23,141 nt of DNA, taken from NCBI GenBank assembly GCA_964483695.1, contig CAZACZ010000045.1, forward strand, positions 1 to 23,141, in the 5' to 3' direction. The notes below the pieces were generated by a model that saw nothing but the letters and a program-made list of their open reading frames with translations, did no database searches and was not told the origin of the DNA. Source of the stretch: CAZACZ01 sp964483695 (GTDB lineage Bacteria > Deinococcota > Deinococci > Deinococcales > Trueperaceae). Positions within the stretch are counted from its first letter, which is position 1, and each line of letters begins with the position of its first letter. Both the position numbers and the translations under genes were made by a program. This document shows positions 1 through 8,433 of the stretch, piece after piece.

Positions 1-348
1 CCGGAGCCGCTCGAGCACAAGCCCGAGATCACCATCCACGACTTCGCCAAGACCGAACTGCGGGTGGTGACGGTCGAGGCGGCGGCGCAGCATCCCAACG
101 CCGACAAGCTGCTGCTACTGACGGTGCGCATGGGGTCGGAGACGCGCACGGTAGTGTCGGGCATCAAGCAGCACTATGCGCCAGATGACCTGGTCGGCAA
201 GAAGCTGGTGTTGGTATGCAACCTCCAGCCCGTCACGATCCGCGGCGTGCAGAGCCAAGGGATGATCTTGGCCGCGGAGGACGACGGCGGCCAGCTCTCG
301 CTGGTGACCCTCGACCGAGACTTGGCCGACGGCAGCGACGTGCGCTGA
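1..348 (+). CDS. metG: Methionyl-tRNA synthetase, C-terminal tRNA-binding domain (5' truncated)
   Basis: The frame is open from the first base and ends in TGA at 346-348, so the N-terminal part lies outside the window. About 115 residues are visible. They match the OB-fold tRNA-binding domain (Trbp111/CsaA type) found at the C-terminus of many bacterial MetRS proteins: ITIHDFAKTELRV opens the first strand, followed by HPNADKLLLLTV, TVVSGIKQHY, LVGKKLVLVCNL and GVQSQGMILAAED. The fold binds the tRNA outer corner and promotes dimerisation in known family members. The short charged lead-in before the domain (EPLEHKP) looks like a MetRS linker, so a MetRS tail is more likely than free-standing CsaA/Trbp111, but the catalytic domain is not visible. 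It converges on recQ, with 76 bp between the two stop codons. Confidence 0.8.
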   Translation, partial: PEPLEHKPEITIHDFAKTELRVVTVEAAAQHPNADKLLLLTVRMGSETRTVVSGIKQHYAPDDLVGKKLVLVCNLQPVTIRGVQSQGMILAAEDDGGQLSLVTLDRDLADGSDVR

Positions 349-424
349 GGACCGAAGGCGCCGCCCGCCAGTTCCTGCGCGAAGGAGCCGTCGGGTCCGC
401 CCGACGCGAGCCGCGCGGCAGGCC

Positions 425-2304
<1,880 letters not shown>

Positions 2305-2317
<13 letters not shown>

Positions 2318-3543
2318 TCCCCCTGGCGCATCAGCGGCACGAGGGCGCCGTCTCGGCTCTCACCGTCGACGTCCATCTCGGCCGACCCGATCATGAAGTC
2401 GACGTGGCTGAGCGAGTCGTTCATGCCTACGGCGGCTTGCTGCTCCGGGGTCATGCCGTCCGAGCCGCGCACCGTCAGCCCGTACGCCTTGCCCAACGCG
2501 ATGTGGCAGGCGGCGTTCTCGTCGAAGAGCGTCTCGAGGAAGAGCAGGCCGGTCTTGGCGATGGGGCTGGAGGCCGGCACCAGCGCGACCTCGCCGAGGC
2601 GCCGCGAGCCCTCGTCGGTGTCGAGGATGTTCTCGAGCGCCTTCTGACCGGTGCCGGCGCGTGCCTTCACGACACGCCCTGCTTCGAAGGTGAGCTCGAA
2701 GTCGTCGATGATGGTGCCGCCGTATGCCAGCGGCATGCTGGCGCGCACCACCCCGTCGACGTCGGCGCGATGGGGCGCGGTGAAGACCTCTTCGGTTGGC
2801 ATGTTGGCCACGAACTCGGTGCCGTTCGGGGTGCGCGACACGCCGCCGTCCCAGACGTGGCCGTCGGCCAGCCCCACGCGCAGGTCGGTGCCGGGCGCAC
2901 GGAAGCGAAGCGCGGCGAACCTTCTGGCGTTCAGGCGCTCCTTCACCGTCTTGAGCTCGTCGGTGTGAGCGCGCCAGGCGCCCACCGGGTCGGGCTCGTG
3001 GATGCGGGTGGCGGCGAAGATCGCGTCCCACAGCCGCGCCACCGCCTCGGCTTCGGGCAGGCCGGGGAACACGCGCTTCGCCCACGCCGGCGCCGCCGCG
3101 GCCGCCACGGACCACGCGATGCCGTCCTTCATGGCGATGTCGGAGTACGCCTTGACCGCCGGCCGCCACGCTTTGAGGTACGTGGAGAAACGGTCGGGAT
3201 CGGTGCCCGCCAGCATGTCGGGATCGTCGGAGGCGATGGCGAGCGACGCCGCCCCCTCCTCCGCCAACGCGATCATGCTTCTGGCGCGCCACTCCGGGAT
3301 GGCCGAGAAGCTGCCGTCCGGGCCGTGCAGGAAGCGCGCGCGGGTGACGCCGTCGTCGTTCCAGTGCACGTCGACCAGCGGGCTGCCGATGCGGTAGGCG
3401 ATCTCGGCGACCTTGCGCACCAGCGAAGCCGACTCGGTGGAGGCGCGGACCAGCAGCTTCTGGCCGGGTTGGACGTTGACACCGACGCGTACCAGCAGGT
3501 CGGCGTAGGCGGTGAGGCGTTCCTCGAACGAAGCGGTCGTCAT
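2305..3543 (-). CDS. M29-family metallo-aminopeptidase (AmpT/AmpS/PepS type)
   Basis: The 412-residue product matches the usual length of M29 aminopeptidases, cytosolic two-metal exopeptidases of broad specificity known from Thermus (aminopeptidase T), Staphylococcus and Streptococcus. The N-terminal domain contains VNVQPGQKLLVRAS (22-35). The C-terminal catalytic domain carries the expected metal-ligand stations: NMPTEEVF (E251/E252), RLGEVALV (E318), ACHIALG (H347) and SLSHVDFMIGS (H380, D382). Assigning individual ligands relies on remembered Thermus AmpT numbering. I chose ATG 3543 because a TACGAT -10 box lies 7 nt upstream and there is no SD, consistent with a leaderless start; ATG 3552 is three codons longer and overlaps that box. 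It is the promoter-proximal gene of a pair with recQ and is divergent from the rib operon. Confidence 0.93.
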
Positions 3544-3550
3544 GAGCCGC

Positions 3551-3556
3551 ATCGTA
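3551..3556 (-). promoter_or_regulatory. -10 box of a probable leaderless promoter (aminopeptidase)
   Basis: TACGAT on the minus strand, then 7 nt (GCGGCTC), then ATG at 3543. No SD is present and no TTGACA-like -35 is visible 17 nt further upstream. The TANNNT box next to the start codon matches the leaderless promoters described in Deinococcus. Confidence 0.5.
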
Positions 3557-3653
3557 CCAGCGCGCCCCCGCCGACCCGGCGCCTGGCCGGCACGAACTCC
3601 ATGGAAGGTAGGCGATGGTCGGCCGGACCCCGGCGGCCGTCGGGAGGGTGGCC

Positions 3654-3659
3654 TATGAT
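3654..3659 (+). promoter_or_regulatory. Probable -10 box for the rib operon
   Basis: TATGAT matches the -10 consensus at five of six positions and stands out in this GC-rich sequence. Transcription would start near 3666, about 33 nt before the FMN aptamer. No recognisable -35 is found at the expected distance. The region 3544-3869 contains no gene; it holds the divergent aminopeptidase promoter, this box, the riboswitch and the ribD leader. Confidence 0.45.
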
Positions 3660-3698
3660 GGCGTCGGCCGCGCCACGAGCGGGCGGCCCACAACCGAG

Positions 3699-3833
3699 TT
3701 CCTTCAGGGCAGGGTGCGATTCCCGACCGGCGGTGAAGGGCGTTCGTCGCCCGTAGTCCGCGAAGCCCGCGTCCGCGGGCCCGAACCGGTGCGAAGCCGG
3801 TACCGACGGTGACAGTCCGGATGAGAGAAGGAG
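3699..3833 (+). ncRNA. FMN riboswitch (RFN element)
   Basis: All conserved blocks of the FMN aptamer are present: AGGGCAGGGTG (3706-3716), TTCCCGACCGGCGGT (3720-3734), the AGTCCGCGAAGCCCG block (about 3755-3769) and GACAGTCCGGATGAGAGAAG (3811-3830). P1 is UCCUUC (3700-3705) paired with GAAGGA (3827-3832), extendable by a U-G pair. Internal hairpins are visible at 3738-3752 (GGGCG/CGCCC), 3765-3780 (GCCCGC/GCGGGC) and 3785-3801 (ACCGG/CCGGT). It lies directly upstream of ribD, the classic position. The 3' strand of P1 overlaps a strong SD, AAGGAGG (3828-3834), so FMN binding should hide the ribosome-binding site. No terminator hairpin with a T-tract follows, so control is most likely translational. 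Confidence 0.96.
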
Positions 3834-3834
3834 G
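3828..3834 (+). promoter_or_regulatory. SD sequence embedded in riboswitch stem P1
   Basis: AAGGAGG is the strongest SD sequence near ribD and forms most of the 3' strand of aptamer stem P1. It abuts a GTG at 3834 that shares its last G. The next in-frame start, ATG 3870, lies 35 nt beyond it. A small imperfect hairpin (3836-3841 with 3851-3857) could shorten the effective distance; that fold is inference. Confidence 0.7.
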
Positions 3835-3869
3835 TGAGCGCGGGCCGCCAGCGGCTCTGCGCGTCGTTC

Positions 3870-5033
3870 ATGCACGTACCCTTGGATCCTGGCCTGGCGC
3901 CGTTCACCGCGGCCGACGCCGCGTTCATGCGCCTCGCGTTGACGCTAGCCGAGCGTGGGCGCGGGCGCGTATCGCCCAACCCGTTGGTCGGCTGCGTCGT
4001 GGTGCACGACGGTACCGTCGTGGGCGAGGGGTGGCACGCCCAGGCGGGCGGCCCCCACGCCGAGGTGGTGGCGCTGGCGGCCGCCGGCGAGCGCACGCGG
4101 GGCGCCACGGTCTACGTCACGCTCGAACCGTGCGACCACCACGGGCGCACCCCTCCCTGCACCGAGGCGCTGCTGGACGCCGGCGTGGCGCGGGTGGTGG
4201 CGGCCACGCTCGACCCGAACCCACTCGTCGACGGGCGCGGCGTCGCGCGGCTGCAGCAAGGCGGCGTTCGGGTGGACGTCGGCCTGCTGGCCGCCGAAGC
4301 CGAGGAGCAGAACGAGGTGTTCCGCGTAGCCCAACGCGAGCGTCGACCGTTCGTGCTGTACAAGACCGCGATGTCGCTCGACGGCAAGATCGCCGTGCGC
4401 ACGGGCAGGTCGCGCTGGATCACCGGCGAGACGGCGCGCGACCGTGTCCACCGCTGGCGCGACCAGTTCGATGCCGTGGCCGTCGGGATCAACACCGTGC
4501 TGCTGGACGACCCGCTGCTCACGACGCGCATCGATGGGGGTCGTACCCCGCGCAAGGTGGTGTTCGACAGCGTCGCCCGAACCCCTACCACCGCGCGCCT
4601 GTTCGACGAGGACCCGCAGGGCGTCCCCGGGCGCGTCACGGTGTTCGTCACCGACGATGCGCCGGCGGCCCGCGTGGCGGCGCTTCGCGACCGCGGCGCC
4701 GAGGTCGTCGCCGCTTCCGCACAGCGCGGCCGACCGGACGTCGCGGCTGCCCTCGCCGAGCTGCATGCCCGCGACGTCACCAGCCTGCTGCTGGAGGGCG
4801 GCGGGACGCTGGCATGGGACTTCTTCGCCTGCCGCTCGGTCGATCGGGTGGCGTGGTTCATCGCGCCGAAACTGCTGGGCGGCTCGGCCGCCGGACCGTT
4901 GGGCGGACTGGGCGTCGCCAGCGTCGACGAGGCGTTCACGCTCGACGGCGTGCGCACCGAGACCATCGGCCACGACTTGCTGGTGACGGGTAAGGTGTGC
5001 TACCCCGCGGCCAACGTCCGAGAGGGGGCGTGA
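3870..5033 (+). CDS. ribD: Bifunctional diaminohydroxyphosphoribosylaminopyrimidine deaminase / 5-amino-6-(5-phosphoribosylamino)uracil reductase
   Basis: RibD catalyses the second and third steps of riboflavin synthesis: deamination of the pyrimidine from GTP, then NADPH-dependent reduction of the ribosyl side chain. From ATG 3870 the product has 387 residues. The N-terminal deaminase domain has RVSPNPLVGCVVV (33-45), the zinc/catalytic HAE (63-65) and PCDHHGRTPPC with zinc ligands C88 and C97. The C-terminal reductase domain (about 160-380) has KTAMSLDGKIA (165-175), SRWITG (181-186), VGINTVLLDDP (205-215) and LLLEGGGTL (306-314). The start is uncertain: GTG 3834 gives 12 more residues but overlaps the SD, while ATG 3870 is far from it. 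Both leave an N-terminal extension before the conserved FMRLAL helix, which normally lies close to the start in this family. First gene of the rib operon; its stop is separated by one base from the ribE ATG. Confidence 0.96.
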   Translation: MHVPLDPGLAPFTAADAAFMRLALTLAERGRGRVSPNPLVGCVVVHDGTVVGEGWHAQAGGPHAEVVALAAAGERTRGATVYVTLEPCDHHGRTPPCTEALLDAGVARVVAATLDPNPLVDGRGVARLQQGGVRVDVGLLAAEAEEQNEVFRVAQRERRPFVLYKTAMSLDGKIAVRTGRSRWITGETARDRVHRWRDQFDAVAVGINTVLLDDPLLTTRIDGGRTPRKVVFDSVARTPTTARLFDEDPQGVPGRVTVFVTDDAPAARVAALRDRGAEVVAASAQRGRPDVAAALAELHARDVTSLLLEGGGTLAWDFFACRSVDRVAWFIAPKLLGGSAAGPLGGLGVASVDEAFTLDGVRTETIGHDLLVTGKVCYPAANVREGA

Positions 5034-5034
5034 G

Positions 5035-5667
5035 ATGTTCACCGGTATCGTCGAGGGCGTCGGCCACGTAGAGGACGCGTTCGAGGCGGGTGGGAACCTA
5101 CGCTTGCGCGTGGCCGCCGGTCGCCTGGCCGAGGGGCTGGTCCTTGGGGACTCGGTCGCCGCGAACGGCTGCTGCCTCACGGTGGTCGCGGTGGACGGCG
5201 AGGCGTTCGAGGTCGAGCTGTCCCGCGAGACCCTCGCCAAGACCGCTCCGCGCTGGCGTCGCGGAGCGCCGCTGAACCTCGAGCGGGCCGCCACGCTGGG
5301 TAGCCGCCTAGGAGGGCACATCGTGAGCGGCCACGTCGACGGCGTCGGCGAGGTGGTGGCCCGGGAGGACGCGCCAGGGGCGTACCTGCTGCGCGTGCGC
5401 GCACCCCTACGGCTGGCTCCGCACCTGGTGCCGAAAGGCAGCATCGCGGTGGACGGCGTGAGCCTCACGCTGGTCGACGTAGGCGGTCCGGCCGGCACGC
5501 AGCCCGACTGGCCCGCCGCCGACTTCACCCTGGTGCTCGTGCCGCACACCCTGGGCGCGACCACCTTGGGATCCTTGGGCCTCGGAGCGCAGGTGAACCT
5601 CGAGAGCGACGTGGTGGCGAAGTACGTCGAGCGCATGCGCGCGCTCGAAGGCGAGCGCGTACGCGCG
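5035..5667 (+). CDS. ribE: Riboflavin synthase, alpha chain (3' end in assembly gap)
   Basis: Riboflavin synthase converts two molecules of 6,7-dimethyl-8-ribityllumazine into riboflavin and the pyrimidine. 211 residues are visible, essentially the full family length; the stop lies in the 100-N gap. The two tandem lumazine-binding domains are clear: domain 1 from MFTGIVEGVG (1-10) with NGCCLTVV (44-51), and domain 2 from GGHIVSGHVDG (93-103) with VDGVSLTLV (139-147). The C-terminal trimerisation helix begins at NLESDVVAKYVERM (188-201). ATG 5035 follows the ribD stop by one nucleotide and has a GAGGGGG SD at 5021-5027. Visible residues continue past the usual end (LEGERVRA), so the stop was probably only slightly further on. 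Naming follows the ribE = riboflavin synthase convention; in E. coli it is ribC. Confidence 0.95.
5641..5667 (+). repeat. Self-complementary sequence at the edge of the first gap
   Basis: GCGCTCG (5641-5647) pairs perfectly with CGAGCGC (5652-5658) around a 4-nt loop, and the overlapping GCGCGTACGCGC (5655-5666) is a perfect 12-bp palindrome. It lies at the 3' end of ribE, right at the N-run. Strong GC hairpins like this are a plausible reason for loss of sequencing coverage; a biological role is not shown. Confidence 0.5.
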
Positions 5668-5767
5668 NNNNNNNNNNNNNNNNNNNNNNNNNNNNNNNNN
5701 NNNNNNNNNNNNNNNNNNNNNNNNNNNNNNNNNNNNNNNNNNNNNNNNNNNNNNNNNNNNNNNNNNN
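5668..5767. other. Assembly gap (100 N)
   Basis: A run of exactly 100 N, the conventional placeholder for a scaffold gap of unknown size. It hides the ribE stop codon and the region upstream of ribBA. The true gap could be shorter or longer, so no spacing, promoter or missing-gene conclusion should rest on it. Confidence 0.95.
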
Positions 5768-5771
5768 GCCG

Positions 5772-6995
5772 ATGGCTGACGCGAGGAGCGAAACGGCTAC
5801 TGGGCTCGCGACGGTCGCGGAGCTCCTCGACGAGCTGCGCGCCGGCAAGCCCGTCATCGTGGTGGACGACGAGGACCGCGAGAACGAGGGGGACCTCATC
5901 GTCGCCGCGGAGCACGTCACCAGCGAGACGATGGCGTTCGTCATCCGCCACACCGGCGGGGTGGTGTGCCTGGCCATGCCGAACGAGTTGGCCGACCGTC
6001 TCGACCTCCCGCCGATGGTGCAGCACAACACCGCCCGGCGCTCGACCGCGTTCACCGTCTCGATCGAGGCGCGCGACGGGGTCGACACCGGCATCTCGGC
6101 CAAGGACCGGGCCACCACCATCCGGACCGCCATCCGCGACGGCGCGGGTCCCGAGGACCTCTCCCGTCCCGGTCACGTCTTCCCGCTGCGGGCGCGGGAC
6201 GGCGGCGTGCTGCGGCGCGCGGGCCACACCGAGGCGGCGGTCGACCTGTGTCGCCTGGCGGGCCTTCGGCCCGCGGCCGCCCTCTCGGAACTGATGCACG
6301 ACGACGGCACCATGATGCGCCTCCCCGCCATCCAGGCCTTCGCCCACACTCACGGCCTGAAGGTCGGCACCATCGCCGACCTCATCTCCTACCGGCTGGA
6401 CCGCGACGGCTTCGTGCACCGGGTCGCGACCGCGCGCCTGCCGACCCCGTGGGCCGAGTTCGCCGTCCACGGGTACCGCGACGAGCTCGCCGGCACCGAG
6501 CACCTTGCCCTGACCCTCGGCGACGTCGGGGACGGCGAACCGGTGTTGGTCCGGATGCACTCCGAGTGCCTCACCGGCGACGCGCTCCACAGCCTGCGAT
6601 GCGACTGCGGCGCGCAGCGCGACGCCGCCCTCGAGGCCATCGCGCAAGCCGGCCGCGGCGTGCTGGTGTACCTGCGGCAGGAGGGGCGCGGCATCGGCCT
6701 GCTCAACAAGCTCAAGGCGTACGCGCTGCAGGACGAGGGGGCCGACACGGTCGAGGCCAACGAGCGCCTCGGCTTCCCGCCCGACCTGCGCGACTACGGC
6801 GTGGGCGCGCAGATCCTGGTCGACCTGGGCGTGAAGCGGCTGCGGCTGCTCACCAACAACCCGCGCAAGGTCGTCGCGCTCCAGGGGTTCGGCATGGAGG
6901 TCGTCGAGCGCGTGCCGCTCCATGCCGGCGAGAACCCGCACAACGAGGCGTACCTCGCCGCCAAGCGCGCCAAGCTGGGGCACTTCGGTCGTTGA
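5772..6995 (+). CDS. ribBA: Bifunctional 3,4-dihydroxy-2-butanone-4-phosphate synthase / GTP cyclohydrolase II
   Basis: This 407-residue fusion supplies both entry substrates of riboflavin synthesis: the four-carbon DHBP from ribulose 5-phosphate, and the pyrimidine from GTP. The N-terminal DHBP synthase domain (about 11-208) has the acidic loop DDEDRENEGDL (32-42), RHTGG (59-63), RPGHVFPL (132-139), GHTEAAVDL (151-159) and ELMHDDGTMMR (173-183). The C-terminal GTP cyclohydrolase II domain (about 215-405) has the zinc motif SECLTGDALHSLRCDCG, with C266, C277 and C279, then RQEGRGIGL (302-310) and LLTNNPRK (359-366). ATG 5772 is 4 nt past the gap, so the SD cannot be seen and a slightly longer N-terminus is possible. 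All active-site motifs look intact in both domains. It is the last visible gene of the rib operon; no ribH follows. Confidence 0.97.
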   Translation: MADARSETATGLATVAELLDELRAGKPVIVVDDEDRENEGDLIVAAEHVTSETMAFVIRHTGGVVCLAMPNELADRLDLPPMVQHNTARRSTAFTVSIEARDGVDTGISAKDRATTIRTAIRDGAGPEDLSRPGHVFPLRARDGGVLRRAGHTEAAVDLCRLAGLRPAAALSELMHDDGTMMRLPAIQAFAHTHGLKVGTIADLISYRLDRDGFVHRVATARLPTPWAEFAVHGYRDELAGTEHLALTLGDVGDGEPVLVRMHSECLTGDALHSLRCDCGAQRDAALEAIAQAGRGVLVYLRQEGRGIGLLNKLKAYALQDEGADTVEANERLGFPPDLRDYGVGAQILVDLGVKRLRLLTNNPRKVVALQGFGMEVVERVPLHAGENPHNEAYLAAKRAKLGHFGR

Positions 6996-7057
6996 GCAGA
7001 AGGCCTGCCGCGTTCGCGGCCGGGTCGACGCCGTGCGCATGTCGACGGGCACACCCG

Positions 7058-7073
7058 CGGCCGTGATCGGCCG
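7058..7073 (+). terminator. Hairpin without U-tract downstream of ribBA
   Basis: CGGCCG (7058-7063), loop TGAT, CGGCCG (7068-7073) form a perfect 6-bp stem 62 nt after the ribBA stop. No T-run follows, so it is at best a weak or factor-dependent terminator. It shares bases with the 16-bp direct repeat that starts at 7065. Confidence 0.25.
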
Positions 7074-7096
7074 GGTGCGCGATCGGCCAGGTGCGC
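7065..7096 (+). repeat. Tandem 16-bp direct repeat between ribBA and the phosphoribosyltransferase
   Basis: Two adjacent copies of GATCGGCC(G/A)GGTGCGC (7065-7080 and 7081-7096) differ at one base. They lie in the 204-bp intergenic region 6996-7199, which also has two GTCGAC palindromes (7024-7029, 7041-7046) and a TTGACT (7138-7143) that could be a -35, though no good -10 lies 17 nt beyond it. The copies could be operator sites for the downstream gene pair; this is inference from position only. Confidence 0.6.
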
Positions 7097-7199
7097 TCGT
7101 CGGAGAAGGACCGACCGTCCCGAAGCGGCTGGCGTGCTTGACTGACATGGGGGGACGGGGTCGTGTCACCCCGACGCCGACCGGAAGGAGCGCGTTCTC

Positions 7200-7856
7200 A
7201 TGCTCTTCCGTGACCGCCAAGACGCCGGGCGCAAGTTGGCCTGGGCGTTGAACCGCTTCACCGGGCAGAGCGACGTGCTGGTGCTGGGTCTGCCGCGCGG
7301 CGGCGTGCCAGTGGCGCTCGAGGTGGCGCGCCATCTGCGTGCGCCGCTCGACGTGCTGGTGGTGCGCAAGCTCGGCGTACCCGGCCACGAGGAGCTCGCG
7401 ATGGGCGCCATCGCTTCCGGCGGGGCGCGGGTCATGAACGAAGAGCTGGTGCGCGAGCTGGGCATCTCCGACGCCACCGTGGAGCACGTGACGAAGGTCG
7501 AGCACGCCGAGTTGGTCCGCCGCGAGCTCGCGTTCCGCGGCGCCCGCCCGCCGCTCGAGGTCGCGAGGCGCACCGTGATCGTGGTCGACGACGGCGTCGC
7601 CACCGGCGCGACCATGCGGTCGGCCGTGGCGGCGCTCGAGGCGGCGGGAGCCGCGCGCGTGGTGGTGGCGGTGCCGCTGGCCGCGGGCGACGCCCTGCGC
7701 CACCTGCGCGGCGAAGCCGACGAGGTGGTATGCCTCAGCACCCCCGAGCCGTTCTTGAGCGTGGGTCAGTGGTACGAGGAGTTCGGGCAGACGAGCGACG
7801 ACGAGGTGCGCGCGTGCCTGCGGGCGTCCACGGAGCCGGTCGCGGGCGACGGCTGA
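7200..7856 (+). CDS. Predicted phosphoribosyltransferase (COG1926 type)
   Basis: The 218-residue product has a type I phosphoribosyltransferase fold. The PRPP-binding loop VIVVDDGVATGATM is at 126-139. The N-terminal motif VLVLGLPRGGVPVALEVA (26-43) and the hood segment DVLVVRKLGVPGHEELAMGA (51-70) are typical of the uncharacterised COG1926 group, which in other bacteria is sometimes fused to a dienelactone-hydrolase-like domain; here it stands alone. The substrate base is unknown, and nothing in the sequence identifies it as a named purine or pyrimidine salvage enzyme. The start ATG 7200 has a good SD, AAGGAG (7185-7190), 9 nt upstream. The archease gene begins 11 nt after the stop in the same direction, so the two are probably co-transcribed. 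Confidence 0.88.
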   Translation: MLFRDRQDAGRKLAWALNRFTGQSDVLVLGLPRGGVPVALEVARHLRAPLDVLVVRKLGVPGHEELAMGAIASGGARVMNEELVRELGISDATVEHVTKVEHAELVRRELAFRGARPPLEVARRTVIVVDDGVATGATMRSAVAALEAAGAARVVVAVPLAAGDALRHLRGEADEVVCLSTPEPFLSVGQWYEEFGQTSDDEVRACLRASTEPVAGDG

Positions 7857-7867
7857 CGGACCGCGCC

Positions 7868-8296
7868 GTGGCCCACCGCATCACCTCCTTCGCGCACACC
7901 GGCGACGTCGGCTTCGCCCTCGAGGCCCAGACCCTGAGCGAGTTGTTCGACGCCGCGCGCGAGGCGCTGCTTGCCGTGCTGCTGGCCGTCCCGCCGGCTT
8001 GGGGCGGCGAGGAGCGCACCGTCCGGCTGTCGGCGCCGAACCTCGAAGTGCTGCTGGTGCGGTGGCTCGACGAGATCCTCTACCTGGCGCAGACCGAAGG
8101 CTGCCTTGCCGCTGCGTCCACACCGGTGGTGGCTGCGCGCGGCGACGGCTGGGACCTGAGCGCGACCGTCGACGTGGCAACGTACCGACCCGCCACCGCA
8201 GGTGCGCTGCGCGAGGTGAAGGCCGTCACCTACCACGGCCTGGCGGTGCACCACACGGCGGAGGGATGGCGTGCGCGGGTCATCCTCGACGTCTGA
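7868..8296 (+). CDS. Archease (RtcB RNA-ligase activator)
   Basis: The 142-residue product has the size and motif set of archease, a small metal-binding protein that speeds guanylylation and turnover of RNA ligase RtcB. Visible motifs are FAHTGDVGF (8-16, equivalent to the conserved EHTADV; D13), the helix LEVLLVRWLDEILYL (59-73), EVKAVTYHGLAV (116-127) and the C-terminal RVILDV (137-142; D141). D13 and D141 correspond to conserved acidic residues assigned to metal binding in characterised archeases. I chose GTG 7868 because the conserved first strand (HRITSF) starts immediately after it; upstream extensions are Arg-rich and resemble out-of-frame coding of the preceding gene. No clear SD, so translational coupling to the phosphoribosyltransferase is likely. 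The cognate rtcB is in the same window at 18311-19795. Confidence 0.9.
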   Translation: MAHRITSFAHTGDVGFALEAQTLSELFDAAREALLAVLLAVPPAWGGEERTVRLSAPNLEVLLVRWLDEILYLAQTEGCLAAASTPVVAARGDGWDLSATVDVATYRPATAGALREVKAVTYHGLAVHHTAEGWRARVILDV

Positions 8297-8304
8297 CGCG
8301 GGCG

Positions 8305-8357
8305 GCCGCCCCACCGCTGGGCGGCGGCTCGAACGCCTCCATCGAATGGCGGAGGCG
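8305..8357 (+). terminator. Two tandem hairpins after archease
   Basis: Stem 1: GCCGCCC (8305-8311) with GGGCGGC (8319-8325), 7-nt loop. Stem 2: CGCCTCC (8334-8340) with GGAGGCG (8351-8357), 10-nt loop. Both stems are perfect 7-bp pairings between the archease stop and the next promoter. There is no T-tract, so this is a possible GC-only terminator rather than a classical one. Confidence 0.35.
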
Positions 8358-8376
8358 CGGCCCACGAGCGCCGTCC

Positions 8377-8382
8377 TACGAT
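8377..8382 (+). promoter_or_regulatory. Possible -10 box for the exported repeat-protein gene
   Basis: TACGAT lies 51 nt before ATG 8434, just after the two hairpins. Transcription from it would include the SD GGGAAGGGAA (8417-8426). No clear -35 is seen. Confidence 0.35.
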
Positions 8383-8433
8383 GCCGGACGGCAGAGCCGG
8401 CGAACGCGCCGGCGTAGGGAAGGGAACCTCACC

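Noticed and set aside
5035..6294. Extended riboflavin synthase reading on past the gap
   Set aside because: The frame after the gap is a shadow of ribBA, which is in another frame with full motifs.
7138..7166. Full sigma-70 promoter for the phosphoribosyltransferase (TTGACT plus -10)
   Set aside because: TTGACT is good, but the hexamer 17 nt downstream (TCGTGT) does not resemble a -10; kept only as a remark.
3945..7703. 1252-codon open frame on the minus strand crossing the first gap
   Set aside because: It is open only because N is read through; it lies opposite ribD, ribE, ribBA and the phosphoribosyltransferase, all with intact motifs.
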